From the NCBI GenBank assembly GCA_050084515.1, contig CM114274.1:36952001-37016000 (forward strand): 64,000 nucleotides of DNA, written 5' to 3'. The translations under genes and the position numbers were made by a program. The notes below the pieces were generated by a model. The model worked only from the letters and a program-made list of their open reading frames with translations, ran no database searches and was not told the DNA's origin. Source of the DNA: Blasia pusilla. Taxonomy: Eukaryota > Marchantiophyta > Marchantiopsida > Blasiales. The first letter of the stretch is position 1. The number at the start of each line of letters is the position of its first letter. Of this stretch, positions 21,560 through 34,020 are shown one piece after another.

Positions 21560-23960
21560 CTTGAAATGAAGCTTGTCTTATCTTGAACTCTTGTTTAAGA
21601 GTTTGATTGATTGGGAAGATTACGGATGCTCCAACATTTGTCTAAAGCACACTAGGCATATTTTTCTCATTTTAGCAATCTATAAACTCCTCTACTCATA
21701 AATACTAGTATGCATTAGCGCTTAGAATCAATTTGTACGTTGCTATGACGAAAACAATCCTCATAATAAATTTAGAGGTATTCTTGTACCTCATCACAAC
21801 ACAAATTGAGGATGTTGATCGACTGAGCTTGTGATTGTATGTCATTATGATGAAAAAAATTATCATAATAAATTAAGAGGTTATTTTCTCCCTACTTAAA
21901 ATACAATTTGAGGATGTCCAAACTAATACGTTGATTGATTGATATTTTTCAATGTTTGGAATAAATAGAATAATCTTATTTTTTCTTTTACAACATTTTT
22001 CCATAGATATCTAGCGAAATCATCGAGAAATAAAACAAACTCATGACATCCACTAAGGCTATATTGTAAAATTATCCAAGATTTCACTATGAATAATTTC
22101 CAATATTTTGGATGTTCTTGTATCTTGCTTTAGAAATAGAAATCGAGCTTATTTCCAAATTTCAATCATGACATATCTATAGCATAGTATGATTGGGAAT
22201 TTAAATTACTAGGTCCAATCATTAAAGATACAATAGTCTTTGGAGACTCATATGCCTAACTTTCTCATATCTAAGGAGTTTTCCAATTTGACCATATATT
22301 CTTGTTTGAAACTCACGCATATAAACATCAAAGTTAAACATTCCATTAAAGCTAGTTTCCCTGATTATCTACTCTTATCATCCATGTATATATATTTTTT
22401 CTACTATTTTTTCTATATAAATCATGCTTCCATATTAGTTAGGAACATAAACAACAATTTTCAAGAAGACGACTACAAATATATTTTAATGGTATAAGTG
22501 TATTATACACATAAGTGATATGACATTTTATATCATCATCTAGGATTGCTATTGCATGATCTTTTACAAACTTCATACTATTAGGGTATAAAATTACTTT
22601 AGGAGGTCATATGATCAAACACACCAAAGCCAATATACCAATCAAGATATGTAGTCTTTCTTTACCATTTCTTCCATATTGTGGTTTAAAACTAACATAT
22701 GCTCAAAAGATGGATGTTGCTATTATTCTTGATAATACACTTGATGATGTTCTATATAATTTTATTATTGAAAGGCTTCAATTTCCATATTTTCCTTGTC
22801 CTTTAAAATAACTTTGCATCTGATCCATCATTCCATAAGAAATTAAAATTTCAGGGATCTCTTCTCTTGACCTTGATCCCAATAATTTACACATTGATCA
22901 CATTGTGATTGTGTGTAATATTGATTCATGATAAGTTATGCAAAATAATGTTGGTTTTTGGCTCTTCTTCCACATTCTTGATATCCATTATGATCATGAA
23001 AGCCTCTACCTTGATCTTTGCTTCTATTTGATAAAACTTATGAAAATATAACACTAAGCTGGATCCTAGACGAGCTATCGTTGTGAACTATGTTAATCTT
23101 CTCATTGATGAAACCCAATACAAACTCTTAACTATTTGCTACTTTTCTCTCATAAATGTATAAAATGACATATATATATATATATATATATTTTTGGAAG
23201 CCCTTCAAGAATTAAGGAAATAAAATCATAATATTCTATAGTCATTCCATTATGATTTAGTTGGTGAAAAAAAGACATAATACTTATGTCTTATGATCCT
23301 TTTCCTTACTTCATTCAAATCTTATTATAATTGAATTTCTCTAGCTTTTATATATTCATAGAAGAACTTATGAAATGTATTTCATACCTTCTTCGTGGTG
23401 CCAATATCTTGCATATGACTGATCAAAGATGAATCAATTGTTATCGAAATGTATTGGATTACATGTCACGTGCATTAATGTTGAGCACGAACATCAAGAT
23501 TTGTAGTGTCAGTTATTGCCTTGGATTTATTTGTTATTACAAATCTCACGTAGTTCTTACAAATATTGGAATTTTTATTTATTATATAATTTTCATTGAG
23601 GAATACTCCATCAAGTATAATTATTTTTTCAAATCATGCTTCTAAGCTCAATGCCACTCTTATTGCAACATATAGCACTACTAAAAAGAATTTAATATGA
23701 TGTTGGTTATAATTGACCAAACGTATGAAGAAATTAGTAGAAATTGACATGTAGGGAGAAAACCACATAGCTCGAGAATATTTAACCCTAACCCTAACCA
23801 ATGTATGCAGTTAAACTAGTTATGCTTACATATCATATTTAAGCTAATATTTGTTAGTTGAGTAACGTTTTTAAATCCGACCTACTACTCATATGAGCGT
23901 TACACGCATCTTTTTGTATGTCCGATAAACTTGACTAGAACTAAAATTTCAATAAGAGAA
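21560..23960 (-). mobile_element. Ty1/copia relic, heavily decayed (same family as 54880-58390)
   Basis: Minus-strand orientation. Nucleotide phrases match the copia at 54880-58390: integrase region at 21600-21690 (compare 57250-57330), CATCACAACACAAATT near 21792 (compare 57475), the long match at 22015-22300 including CATCCACTAAGGCTAT and AATATTTTGGATGTTCTTG (compare 57595-57835). At 23785-23800 CCCTAACCCTAACC occurs, as it does in the LTR of the other copy (55016-55032), so the 5' LTR probably lies about 23760-23960. No reading frame survives. (TA)n repeats at about 23170-23191 interrupt it. Indels are abundant; this copy is much older than the other. Confidence 0.6.
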
Positions 23961-26479
23961 AGCTCTTAGGTCATATTTGTAATCCTTACCAACGGTATCA
24001 TGTCCAGGGAAATATTAACAATAAAGAGATAAATCTCCGTCTTGTCTCCTACTTATCTATATAAATATATTACTTTGTTGTCAAGTTCACGTTGTTGCCT
24101 ATGCCCTACTTCAAATCCCCCTAATCATGTCTATATTTGGAATCTTGACCTCAAAAACTTTCTTACTTTTCTTTTTTCAAAACATATCTTTGTTATTTGT
24201 CTTTGAAGGACATGTAAGAAAATCATTGCACCTTGTGGCAAAATATGGCCTTATAATTTATTCTTTATAAAGATATCTCAATATCATTAGATAATGACAT
24301 AAGTAGTTTTTTATATATTTTTCCATAACATTCTAATTTTCTCCAACTATTCCGATCTTTTCTCGTGAAAGACATTTGAGATAACCCCTCTATGCACAAT
24401 AATGTTTGCCCTCTCTAATTTCTATTAGTGCCATTCTTAACACTTAACGCAATTGTTTGTGTAGTCCTTATATATTGTTTTTTAAGAATATAAATTATTC
24501 TTAAAGTTTTAAATTTGCAATTTAATCATGCATTCATGGAACTTTCTATTTCTTAAATAATCCATTACGTCTTTCTCAAAATTTTATTCTCGACTTCTAA
24601 ATATTAATTATAAAAATATTATCATATGATTGGTTTAATCTAGTTAGGCCTATATAAATTTCATATTTTTATTATTTTGAAAAAATCATTCTATCTCCTT
24701 CCACATTATGAATCAAGCTACTTCTCACAAATTTTTCTTTTTTATTTGATTTGTTATCAATATCCCAAACTTCTTTATCTTTACAAGTCCAAGAAATGCA
24801 ACCTAAATAGAGATATGTGTTCTTGATATGGTCATATTATATCCACATAACTAATAAAATCCATTACATCTTTGTGTTATTGTATTCAAATTCAACTATT
24901 GTGAGAAAAAATATTTATTTTAATTGCCTCTTCTAGAAAGAAAATGAGATGATTCATTAAGTTACATGTGAAATACTTAATAGTTTCACTGATAGTATAA
25001 TTGGAAAAAAGGTGATAACTTAAAATGTAAAAAAATCATAAAATAAGTGAAATTTCATGATAGAGGAATAAGATATCGTTTTCATTTTATAGAGTTCGAC
25101 ATCTTTTAAATAGTTTTTAGATGAAAGAAAAATGTCTTAGATAAAAAGTGCAATTTTCTAAAAAATTGAGACGTGTCTATCTTATTCAAAACTTAATACA
25201 TCTATCTGGGAAAGTGTGCATCTCGCTAGCATTGTATTGTATAAACGAGATTATGTATTGACCCAATCCCTTATTTTCCAACATATGCAAGCCATTCATA
25301 TTTGAAATAGAGTTCCTTAATAGTCTAAGGATTTGAAGTGACTTTAGTGCATCTAGTTGTCATAATTGCTTGACAGACCTCAAACAAGTCTTTGGACATA
25401 CATAATATTTGAGCTTCAGATCAACGTCCTAAATAAGTGTCCAAAACTGGACTACATTGACTTAACTTAGTGTGAAAATCTCAAAGTCAACCTCTTAATC
25501 CATCATGTGTTTTTAATTCAACCCCAACGGATCCCAAGGTGGGATGTATGCTCCAAATTCTCTTACAGACCCCTCCTTCCCTTTATATTTAGTTTAGAGA
25601 AATTCAACATCTTATTCATCCGAAGAATCTCTCTTGGGTTGCTCCATGTGGCTCTGAACCCAAACTCTCAATCCAATAGTTATGGATCGTTCTAGGATTT
25701 TTTTCTTGTGTGTTTATGCAAATACTTCGTGCGTTGCATACAACTCCTCACATGCTTTCTAACCTCATATTATTAATCTCAAACACATCTTAGGCCTATT
25801 TGTTATGACCTTTAATGTAGAGGGCCACAAAATGCTCAATAAGTTTTGAAGCTAGGTTGTAGAGTCCTTAAAGTCTAACTCTTACGGGATGCGTGTGCTT
25901 CATAGTCCTCATGCAAGAGAACAAATTCTGAATTTTGGGGAAAACTATCTAAGAGAAATGTAGAAAAGTAAAAGACTTGTTGTTTTTTGTGGATGGTAAA
26001 GGGAAACTTGTTATTTGGAGGCAAGTGACCCAATATTTGTGGGGCTTTATGGCGTAAGAAGCCAAATTGGATAAACTTTAAGAGAGGCAAAAATATTTAT
26101 AGGAGGTCAAGTTAGTTAAGTTTTTTTATTTAAATTTTTGATGTAAGAGGTATACGTGTTGACAAGCTTATTGGTCACATTATCGATGTTGTTCGTCATT
26201 CACTTGCGGTACCAAGAGTCGACGTTGAGTGATCAACCACCAGTGAAAGTTGTCATCAAAGTCAAGAGTTGTGCAAGCGTCTCGTTATCACCCCTTATGT
26301 ATTGACTAACTGCCAATACCAATCAGCAATTACCTAGCAATATTTGACCTGCAACATATTCATGGATGCTTTGTTTTGACTCCTACATGATATAAATCTC
26401 CTTAAGGTCGGGAAACATGACACCATTATGTACATCATTAGTTGTGCAAGTTCTCTCTTGTGTTAAACTAGACTACGAG
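23961..26479. other. AT-rich DNA, no defended gene
   Basis: No recognised coding region. Around 25200-25880 the base composition is less extreme and the sequence reads like LTR material (25507-25695 is a chance ORF), but I found no partner copy in the window. ORFs on the minus strand at 25875-26090 have no recognisable motif. Confidence 0.35.
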
Positions 26480-29400
26480 ATGATGCAAAAATGTGCTTTT
26501 CATCAATACTTATATGGAGGAAAGGGTGTTGAACAAAGATCTTGCTCATGTTGTGTGGAAGCAAGATACCATAAGAACATGAGGATAGACGTTATACAAA
26601 AGTGTATGTAGCATTTTTTATGATTCCATGACTTCTTCAAAGGTACCAATGCCCTTTCCTTGTTGAATTAATGGCGAGGCATGCCACACATTGATCATAA
26701 GATGGATTTTTGCGCTTGTATCTGGACTTACTAACCTATTTGCACATCAAGACTAGGGTTGATTTGGACCAATGATGGATTGGATGTCACCATACATGGA
26801 TTATACGTAAATTTTACTTTGTTTGATCGATGATAATTGTGAATTATAACATTTTTTCATGTAATAAGGATGATTCATCTAATTTAGGACCAATCCTTCT
26901 AGGTGCTTACTTACATAAGTCGAATGTTGGATTGTTTATACCACTACATGGTAACATCATAATAAATTTATACACTAAATCCTAATTTTACTTGCAAGGT
27001 CCCAAGACGGAGAGGCATGTCGATACCTACATGAAGCAAGTAATTTAGGAGTTGGCATTATTATGGGAAGGAGTTGGTGCTTGTGACTAGAGAGTTGCAT
27101 GTCTAGAGGCGTATAGGTCGAAAATTCATGGTTTTAGCTATAAAAATGTGGATGTTAAATAATGCACCATGAGTGATATTGCAATTCATTAGAATGTGTA
27201 CTGAATTTTGATACTTTTAGAGTGTATTAAATATGACCCCAACTTAACTATGCTTGAAGTACAAATATACATGTCAGGTCAATATGTCCTAGAGGGTTGT
27301 GCAAGAGCAATATGTGGACTCCATATAGAAGAGGTATATTATGGACCATTGGAGACCGTGATATATCTCAACACTGCAAAATATCTTCCATGAGGGCACA
27401 AGGAGCAGAGTCATCAGTTGGGTTTTATAAAAGGGCCTTTGGATGAAGTAGACATGCCTTGCATCATAACATATATAGATTGGAGGATGCAAGAGGATAA
27501 GATATATAGGGATGAGATTTTTCATTGTCATTGTGGCCTTAATTACGAGTCGTGCTTAAACACCCTACCCTGTTGCACTAAGAGTGTTTAACTTGTAGCT
27601 TCACCCCAAACTTATATGTATTTTGAACATGTACACATTTTGATGGGATGATGCAAGCCCTTTTGATCCCACACCTATATGATCTAAGTGCACATGGAGA
27701 CTATTGCAGTTTGGTTGTTGATGGACAATATTTTTGGGTGGAAGATCCAGATGCACATAGATGAGCACACGAGAAGATATGTATGTACCAAGGAGTGTGG
27801 TTGGAGGAGTTGATGGATAAGTATGTGCATGGACCTTTGGCTCCTTTGCTACTCATTCAAGGGGAGAGACGACTATTGAGTGCATGATTCCCATTAGCCT
27901 TGATGTTCACAAGGTATGGGGCCTACTATGTATCTTGTTTGTTGTTGATGTTTTTTTAAAGTTGGGTAAAGGTATCAAAACTCACGAATTCCATATTTTG
28001 GTTCAAGATCTCATTCCTATGGCATGGGCATGTTGGACTCAACAAAACTAAGAGAGGCGATAGAAGCTTTATTGGCATACTTGAGATACTATCCTTATTT
28101 GATAGACAACTTAAAAGTAAATTTCTTCCCTTATTACTTGGAATATTTTTAACCAAAGTCTTATTTAATTATGTGAATCCATATCTAGCAAGAAGATATG
28201 CTTCAAGATTTGTTATGGATTTTCACGACCTCGTAATCGAACGTGTGCCAATCGGGAAGATCATGACTTTTGTGGGCTTACAATAAGATGGAAATTCATC
28301 AGAGTCTCATAAGCTAGACATGAGATGTAGGATTGGAGCAAGACGTGAGCCTAGATTTATGGGTTTGGTCTAGGAGAGCATGGTCAATTGTCAAGCGGAG
28401 CATTAGAAAATTTAAAGTCCCATGAGACCTGAACTCCAAGGAGAGTGCAATATAGCTTGGAACATGATTGAGAATTTGGATGTTCTCTGTAGATGAGCTT
28501 ATAGTAGATGGACTCAAGGTGACTATGGAATAAATAAGGTGGCATTGGAAAGCTTGCGGAACTATGATTCCAACGCACAGAAAAATAGACAAATGCATGA
28601 GTAGAGGTTTATAAACATGCCAAAAATGGTCAGATTGATTGCTTGGGTGATGGCCATTATTGCCCAAAATCGGACATGTATGAACAAGCTAGTATGGACA
28701 TGGATTGGAATATGTGAGTCCCACACTTTTAGTTCATGATGGAAGGCAAGGGGTTGGCGAGTGGAGCAATAAGGGAGTGAGGAAGAAACAAGGAAGTATG
28801 GAACACAAAGGCAAGTGTGAGGAATGAGAAAGAAGAGGAAGGTGGGGCCTACATGGACATGTCCTTCCATAGGACGGACGTAAGTCCATGCATATGGTTA
28901 TGTCCATGGATACAGACTTCTTCCACATGCAACCTTGGTGGGCCCCAAGGATCAGCCCATGAGAATTCATTGGATAAAGGAAGGGGATGGATTTATCTAG
29001 AGTTGTATACAAGGGGGAGAATTTCCCAAGGTGCTTGGAACCTCAACCCCACCTTGGGAAACATGGGAATGAAATAAGGACACGAGATGGATCGAGAGGT
29101 TGGATTTAGTTTTTTTATACCAAGCCAATTCCAAGTAGTATAGTTATGGATGCCAACCTTAGACCTTGATCCATGACTTAGATATTGAGTTTTGATTAGA
29201 GACTCGTTTGAAGTCCATTGGGATGTTGGGATTGCCATGCTTGCTTGTGTCGTTTAAGATCCCTAGACTATAAAGGAAGTCTTTCCCAAGTCTTGAACGA
29301 CTTTATTTTTTTGGGGAGTAAATGCTTAGGATGGTATTGGATCCCATCTAGATCTACTGAGCTCGAGGGGTAATTTGAGACCCAAAATCAAGAGACGGAA

Positions 29401-29790
29401 GGTTGGTTGATCCAAACCATAACTAATGTGAGTGTCTTTGGGGGTGGAAATAAATTAGGAGAGAATTACCTATTTAACCCAACCTTTTGTGAAAAAAAAG
29501 ATTCACATTCAAGGGGATAGGTGCACGATATGAATGGAGGTGGAGGAGGCTATGGTGGTAATAAGGTTGGAGAGGGTTTTGCTACCATCTTTTACGAGAA
29601 GGAAATGCCTTTGGCTAGTCCATTTAACTAGGGAGGCATGCATCGTAGGTCCAATAAATTGCAAATGGATGTATTTTCAATCTATACATGTAGAGCGCTA
29701 TATGTATAGATTGAAAGGTTTGGTCTATAACGAGGCTTCAGCGGAGGATAGTATGGCAAAGTTATATATACTTGCTTTCAAATGTTAGAT
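26480..29790 (+). mobile_element. CACTA (En/Spm-like) DNA transposon relic
   Basis: Plus-strand fragments follow the order of TNP2-type transposases. Near 26536-26570 a CSCCVEARYHK piece matches the C-x2-C...RY segment; near 26670-26700 a GMPHIDHKMD-like piece fits the W-x-HxxH...MRHPxD block; 27000-27080 reads GPKTERHVDTYMKQVI, stop, ELALLWEGV, matching the GPKxPGxxIDVYLxPLIxELxxLW block. Far downstream 29637-29790 reads VGPINCKWMYF...VERYMYRLKGLVYNEASAEDSMA, matching the DUF4218 block (GPVxxRWMYPxERYMxxLKxYVxNxAxPEGSIAE). Between 27600 and 29500 no such match is seen and a dispersed repeat (28735-28975) lies there, so the element has internal insertions or rearrangement. Many stops. No terminal inverted repeats identified. 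Confidence 0.55.
28735..28975. repeat. Dispersed repeat, copy B (partner at 5511-5765)
   Basis: Shares with 5511-5765, in the same order, a GGAAGGCAAGG block, a GCAATAAGGGAGTGAGGAAGA-like block, an AAGTCCTTCTATAGG-type block (here ATGTCCTTCCATAGG) and a tail with GTCCATGGATACAGAC and CCACATGCAACCTT. It interrupts the CACTA relic. Confidence 0.55.
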
Positions 29791-31910
29791 TTTTATATAA
29801 TAGAGATATTTGGTTGTCTTCATTCTAAAGCATCAGTCATATGGAACAGAGGTGATGCCGAAATCAAGAGATCGTGTTGAACATGCACACATTTCACACT
29901 TTTTACTGTTTGATAGTCGCGTAAAAACACATTCATCCTCATGAATGACATGCTTGAGGCCATACAATGAGGATGGATATGCGTGGATGCATAAAGACAT
30001 GACATTGGCGAACGTACATTATTCGAGGGCAACAACAATAAAAATTTACCAAGAGGATAAAAATGGGGTTATTATAGGAGTATAACTCATAATACATCAA
30101 AGTATAAAGAAAGAAAAGTGCTAATTTTCATAAGGGCTTAAATAAGAACATTAAAGGAAAATCAAGAAATGAGGAAACTAGCAATTACGGATGTGAAAAA
30201 AATAGCCCAAAGAGAACACGAAAGTTGAATATCAGAAAAAACACAATAAGAATAGATCTATGATATACCAAACCTAGTCATTTGGTAGCATTGATTTCAT
30301 CCGCAAGAAAATGTAAAATGCAACTTCTAAGCAAAAAGATCTCTAGGCCAACTTTAGTCATGTTGCATGATCATAATTTAAAAATAGGGCTTCAAATACC
30401 TATTTTGCATTAACCCACATGAGCACCTGCTTTTGGTTATGTTTGATCACACTACAATCATTTATGTCTTCTGGTGTAGGTGTGTATGCGCCAAATGATT
30501 TGGTGCATGTATGTAGGGTTGTAATGATTGTTTTTCCTTTCTAAAATTACGAGCCTTTAAAAAACCTTGTTTGGAAAAAAAAAATGTGGTTTTAAAATTC
30601 TATAGGTTTTTAATTCCTATCTCCAATGATACTTCATAGTTTTTTTATAGCAAAAAGAACTATGAAAGACATTCCAATGTTGTAAATGTTGGTTTTTTCC
30701 TTTCAACATGAATCTTTAAAAAAATACAACAATTTTTGTTTCTTTAAGATAAGTTTACTTCTTCAATTTTGGAATGAGTGAATGTTATTTAAATTAATAA
30801 AAAAAGAAAATACATCATAATTATGCTTGATGATTAGAAAGGAATCTCGTCATAAATTATATCATGAGAATGGGCATCAATAGAAGATACTTTGGAATCT
30901 CTTGCTTACATTTTGCAAGTGGGATTTCCCTTTTTTTTCTCATGCGAAATTCCTCTTTTCTCTTGTGAAAGTTAATTTTGACCATGTCTATAATTTAAAT
31001 TAGACTAAGAGTGTCCCAAACTAGAAACTAGATTACCTTATTTTCTCAATTATTGGAATTAGATAGTAACACTTTTGCTTCGATTGAGCGTATCGCCAAA
31101 TTTTTCATAAGAGAATGCTCATAGACGTACTCTTGTGATTTTCCTAGGATTCGGGGAACACGCCCTTGACTTAAGGGAAAAGGTTTAACAATCTCTTTGA
31201 GACAAGAAAAGGCTCCCTAAATTAGAGAATAATTATGCTAATGAAAGAGTTATCTTATTTCCAATAAGACTTACCAATAATGATGAAAAAAGAAAATACG
31301 ATGAAAGAGAAATAAAAGAAAACTTTTAAAACAAATTGTAAAGAAAAAGAGAGAAAAACCAAATGAGAGAAAAGAAAAGAAGAAGTAAACAAAATCCAAA
31401 GAAAAGAAGAAGGAGAAAATATCCTTACCACCTTCTACCAATGGCTTCCAAGCAACTTTAGTTAACTACTTGATTGTGCCTTCATAGTAGCTCCGGTTGC
31501 CAATCCAGTGCATGATGGGCCAGACGCGAAGTTTGCCACAAATGTTGGCAATTCCCAATTTGTGCAAAGGGCCCGTGCAATATCTTATCGGTGAGACATT
31601 AACATTCCTGACGACCTCAGCTAATTATCACCCTTTCCGAATATGCCAATACATCGATCACTTTGGATACACACAACATGACTTGCCTTGAAAAAGCTAT
31701 CACTTCCCTGGACACATTATTCATGTTTATTGAATGCATGTGTTATGCATATACACATCGCTCCACAATGTATATCGTTGTCATTAATCAAACACACAAA
31801 CATAAACACTACACTAATTCAATTATCAATTCGATAGAACTATAGGAGCAATTCCTTACCAAAATATCTCCAATAAAATAGAGGAAAAATCTCACACAAC
31901 ACATATGGAG
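29791..31910. other. Unassigned AT-rich DNA
   Basis: No gene supported. ORFs at 29820-30038 (-), 31497-31691 (+) and 31663-31845 (+) have no recognisable features. 31300-31430 is strongly A-rich and purine-rich. Confidence 0.35.
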
Positions 31911-32489
31911 AAGGTGTTCCGATGATTGCAATTACATGGGTTGAAGCTACATCCAAGCAAGTGTAAGTTCTTATACGACCAGATTGAGTACTTGGATCAT
32001 ACGATATGCTCATGTGGCCTTAGTATGAAGCATACGAAGGTAGAGGCTATCTCATGCATTCCACACCTTATAGATTGCGAGTTGAGTTGCTACATTCATG
32101 GGATTAGCAAACTTCGATCGACAATATGTCAAGGGTTTCAATTTGATTGCGAAGGAACTAACCTTCCTAACCAAGGTGAATCAAGAGTGACTCTAAGGGG
32201 ACGAGTAGGAGAGAGCATTTCAACTCGTTAAGGATAATTTCACTTCTGCGCTCATACTAAGGAGACTGATCAAGGGGCGTCCTTTCCAATTGCATACTGA
32301 TCGGAGTGGACGTACAACTTGCTCTTGATACAATATTTGTGGCGAGGCATGCAAACTGATATACAAGAGTTTGTTTCCAGATGCATGATATTTGATCGGG
32401 TCCAGACATTGTTCAATGATCCGATTCCACAGTTGCATCTACTTCTGATCATGGGTTTAGGTTATATATGAAGTTTGGATTTTGCATGA

Positions 32490-32930
32490 CCTTTATGTTT
32501 GATGGAGCAACATAGTCGTTATGTGTTGGTGATGATCGAGCACTTCTCGAAGTGAATAGAGTTGATTGCATTGTTTGACAAAGCGAGTAAGGGAGTAATG
32601 TATGCCTTCCTAGATTGAATGTTGAGTCATTATGGCATACCAGTTGAGATGTTGACAGACCAAGATATGGAGTTTTGCAGGAAGTTTCAGGCCTTGTATG
32701 ATGAGGTGTTGATTGAACACCGCAACACTTCGCGAGATCATCCTAAGGATGATGGACTAGCGGACAGGGTTGTGTAGGTGGTGAAGAGAGTTTTATGCAA
32801 GTATGGCTTGTAGAGAGGTCACGTAGGAGATTGGGACCTCCACTTGCCATAGTTGGCGATGGGATACAAATTTAGCATGCAGGAATCCCTAGTGTCTTCC
32901 TCACCATATTTGTTGCTTTATGGACGAGAG
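32490..32930 (+). pseudogene. Integrase domain of gypsy copy 3
   Basis: SRYVLVMIEHFSK (about 32508-32548) fits the VVVDRFSKW strand that follows the first catalytic Asp of gypsy integrases. LTDQDMEF (from 32652; Asp codon 32658-32660) matches the TDRGxxF block with the second Asp. HPKDDGLADRVV (about 32740-32775) matches HPQTDGQTERVN, but the catalytic Glu is Asp here (GAC at 32763-32765). GDWDLHLP and SSSPYLLLYGRE follow (about 32828-32930). Several stops are present, so no integrase is made from this copy. The domain would insert cDNA into host chromatin. Confidence 0.75.
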
Positions 32931-33179
32931 TGATGCCCATGACATTTGAGATCTTGTGATTACATAATATTGGGATACTTTGAGGTATGCAACTATTCAG
33001 GGAGGTGGTTATTGACTGACTATTTAGAGGTTTCATAAGGCAGACTATGTCTACTTGCACCAAACGACATCCATAAAATTTGATGTGACTACAAGGTGCA
33101 CTATTTTGAGAGTGCAAGATATTTTACCATCCGATGTTCTCTTATTGGAGGGACTCGATGGTATGGTTTGGAAGGACCG

Positions 33180-33400
33180 TGTGCGTAATTGTGCGCCATG
33201 TCACCTTCTTAACATTGGCGGTATAGTTAATCCAAGCTTACCAATAGTTCTTGTAGGCTTGCATTGTATGTTGTGTGGTTCTCGAGGTGGTTCTGCGTAT
33301 GGTGTAACCAATATGCTAGTATGAGATGGATGTTCGAGAGGATGGCATGTCTGACGCCACCTCTCTCCAAGGTTCCTCGGGGACGATGGAATAATGGATT
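33180..33400 (+). pseudogene. PHD-type zinc finger after the integrase (gypsy copy 3)
   Basis: Downstream of the integrase, RNCAPCHL (about 33186-33210) is followed by CMLCGSRGG (33265-33291), then NMLV-stop-DGCSRGWH (about 33310-33345) and, after a one-base shift, CLTPPLSKVPRGRW (33348-33389). Spacing and residues match the core of a PHD finger: C-x2-C, MLxCDxCxxGWHxxCLxPPLxxVPxGxW. One Cys codon has become a stop (TGA at 33322-33324). PHD fingers commonly bind histone H3 tails, with preference set by residues not readable here. Position, C-terminal to integrase, is where chromodomains sit in chromoviruses, so a role in targeting integration is a fair inference. This is seen in one decayed copy only; copies 1 and 2 do not include the region in this window. 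Confidence 0.7.
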
Positions 33401-33583
33401 TAGGATTTGAGTAGATACTAGACAGTTACACTTCTGACTTGTGTATGTGATATTGATGATAAGAAGACGAATAACAATGGGGCCACATGAGCATCAATTT
33501 TTTAGTTTTAGCATCATAGAGATGTATGTCATTGTAAATAGGGGTTCATGGCTATGTGGAGTTAGAGGGACCTAACCACAAGC

Positions 33584-33602
33584 TAGGGGGAGATTGGAGA
33601 TA
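33584..33602 (+). other. Polypurine tract of gypsy copy 3
   Basis: AGGGGGAGATTGGAGATA precedes TGTTGATATC, the expected arrangement of a plus-strand primer followed by an LTR that starts with TG. Confidence 0.6.
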
Positions 33603-34020
33603 TGTTGATATCTATCATTTCAATGTTTGGATGCCATGAGTTAGCATAGGATCGTGTTTTTTTGTGTGTTTGTTAAGTGACAATGATGTATGTTATGTAG
33701 TGATGTGTATATGCATGACAACTATCACGTCTTTTAGGATATCAACAAGATCTAGTAGAGCGCCCTCGGGGATATGGGAGGACAGTGGTCAAGAAAGACT
33801 TGTTGAGGCCATGGATAACTTGAGAGAGTAGGTTTCCCCTTCGTTTCGGCTCATTTGGAGCCATATGAAGAAACTTACTATCGCGAGTAAATTACTATTT
33901 TGAGCATAGTTGACTTTATATTTTGGGAAGTGGCCATTGACCTCCTATAGCGGGTCAAGAGTCACGGAGATGACTTATAAGCATAGGTTACCATGGAGAG
34001 AGCTTGAGAGAGAGAAGGGT
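33603..34020 (+). repeat. 3' LTR fragment of gypsy copy 3
   Basis: Begins TGTTGATATC directly after the polypurine tract. From 33715 it matches 7985-8290 of copy 1 (shared phrases CTATCACGTCTTTTAG, TTTCCCCTTCGTTTCGGCTC, AGGTTACCATGGAGAGAGCTTG). Homology ends in GA-rich sequence near 34010-34020; the remainder of the LTR is missing. Confidence 0.75.

Larger units (their letters stand above)
31911..34020 (+). mobile_element. DNMT-family Ty3/gypsy, copy 3 (end of RT to 3' LTR)
   Basis: Starts within the RT (LQLHGLKLHPSKC at about 31926-31965, closely matching copy 1 at 14901), continues through the connection region, jumps over most of RNase H (break near 32300), then carries integrase (about 32490-32930), a downstream domain with a PHD-type finger (about 33180-33389), a polypurine tract (33584-33602) and the start of the 3' LTR (33603-about 34020). 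It supplies the 3' end that copies 1 and 2 lack in this window. Frames are broken by stops and indels throughout. The LTR stops at a GA-rich tract near 34010 and runs into unrelated AT-rich DNA. Confidence 0.8.
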
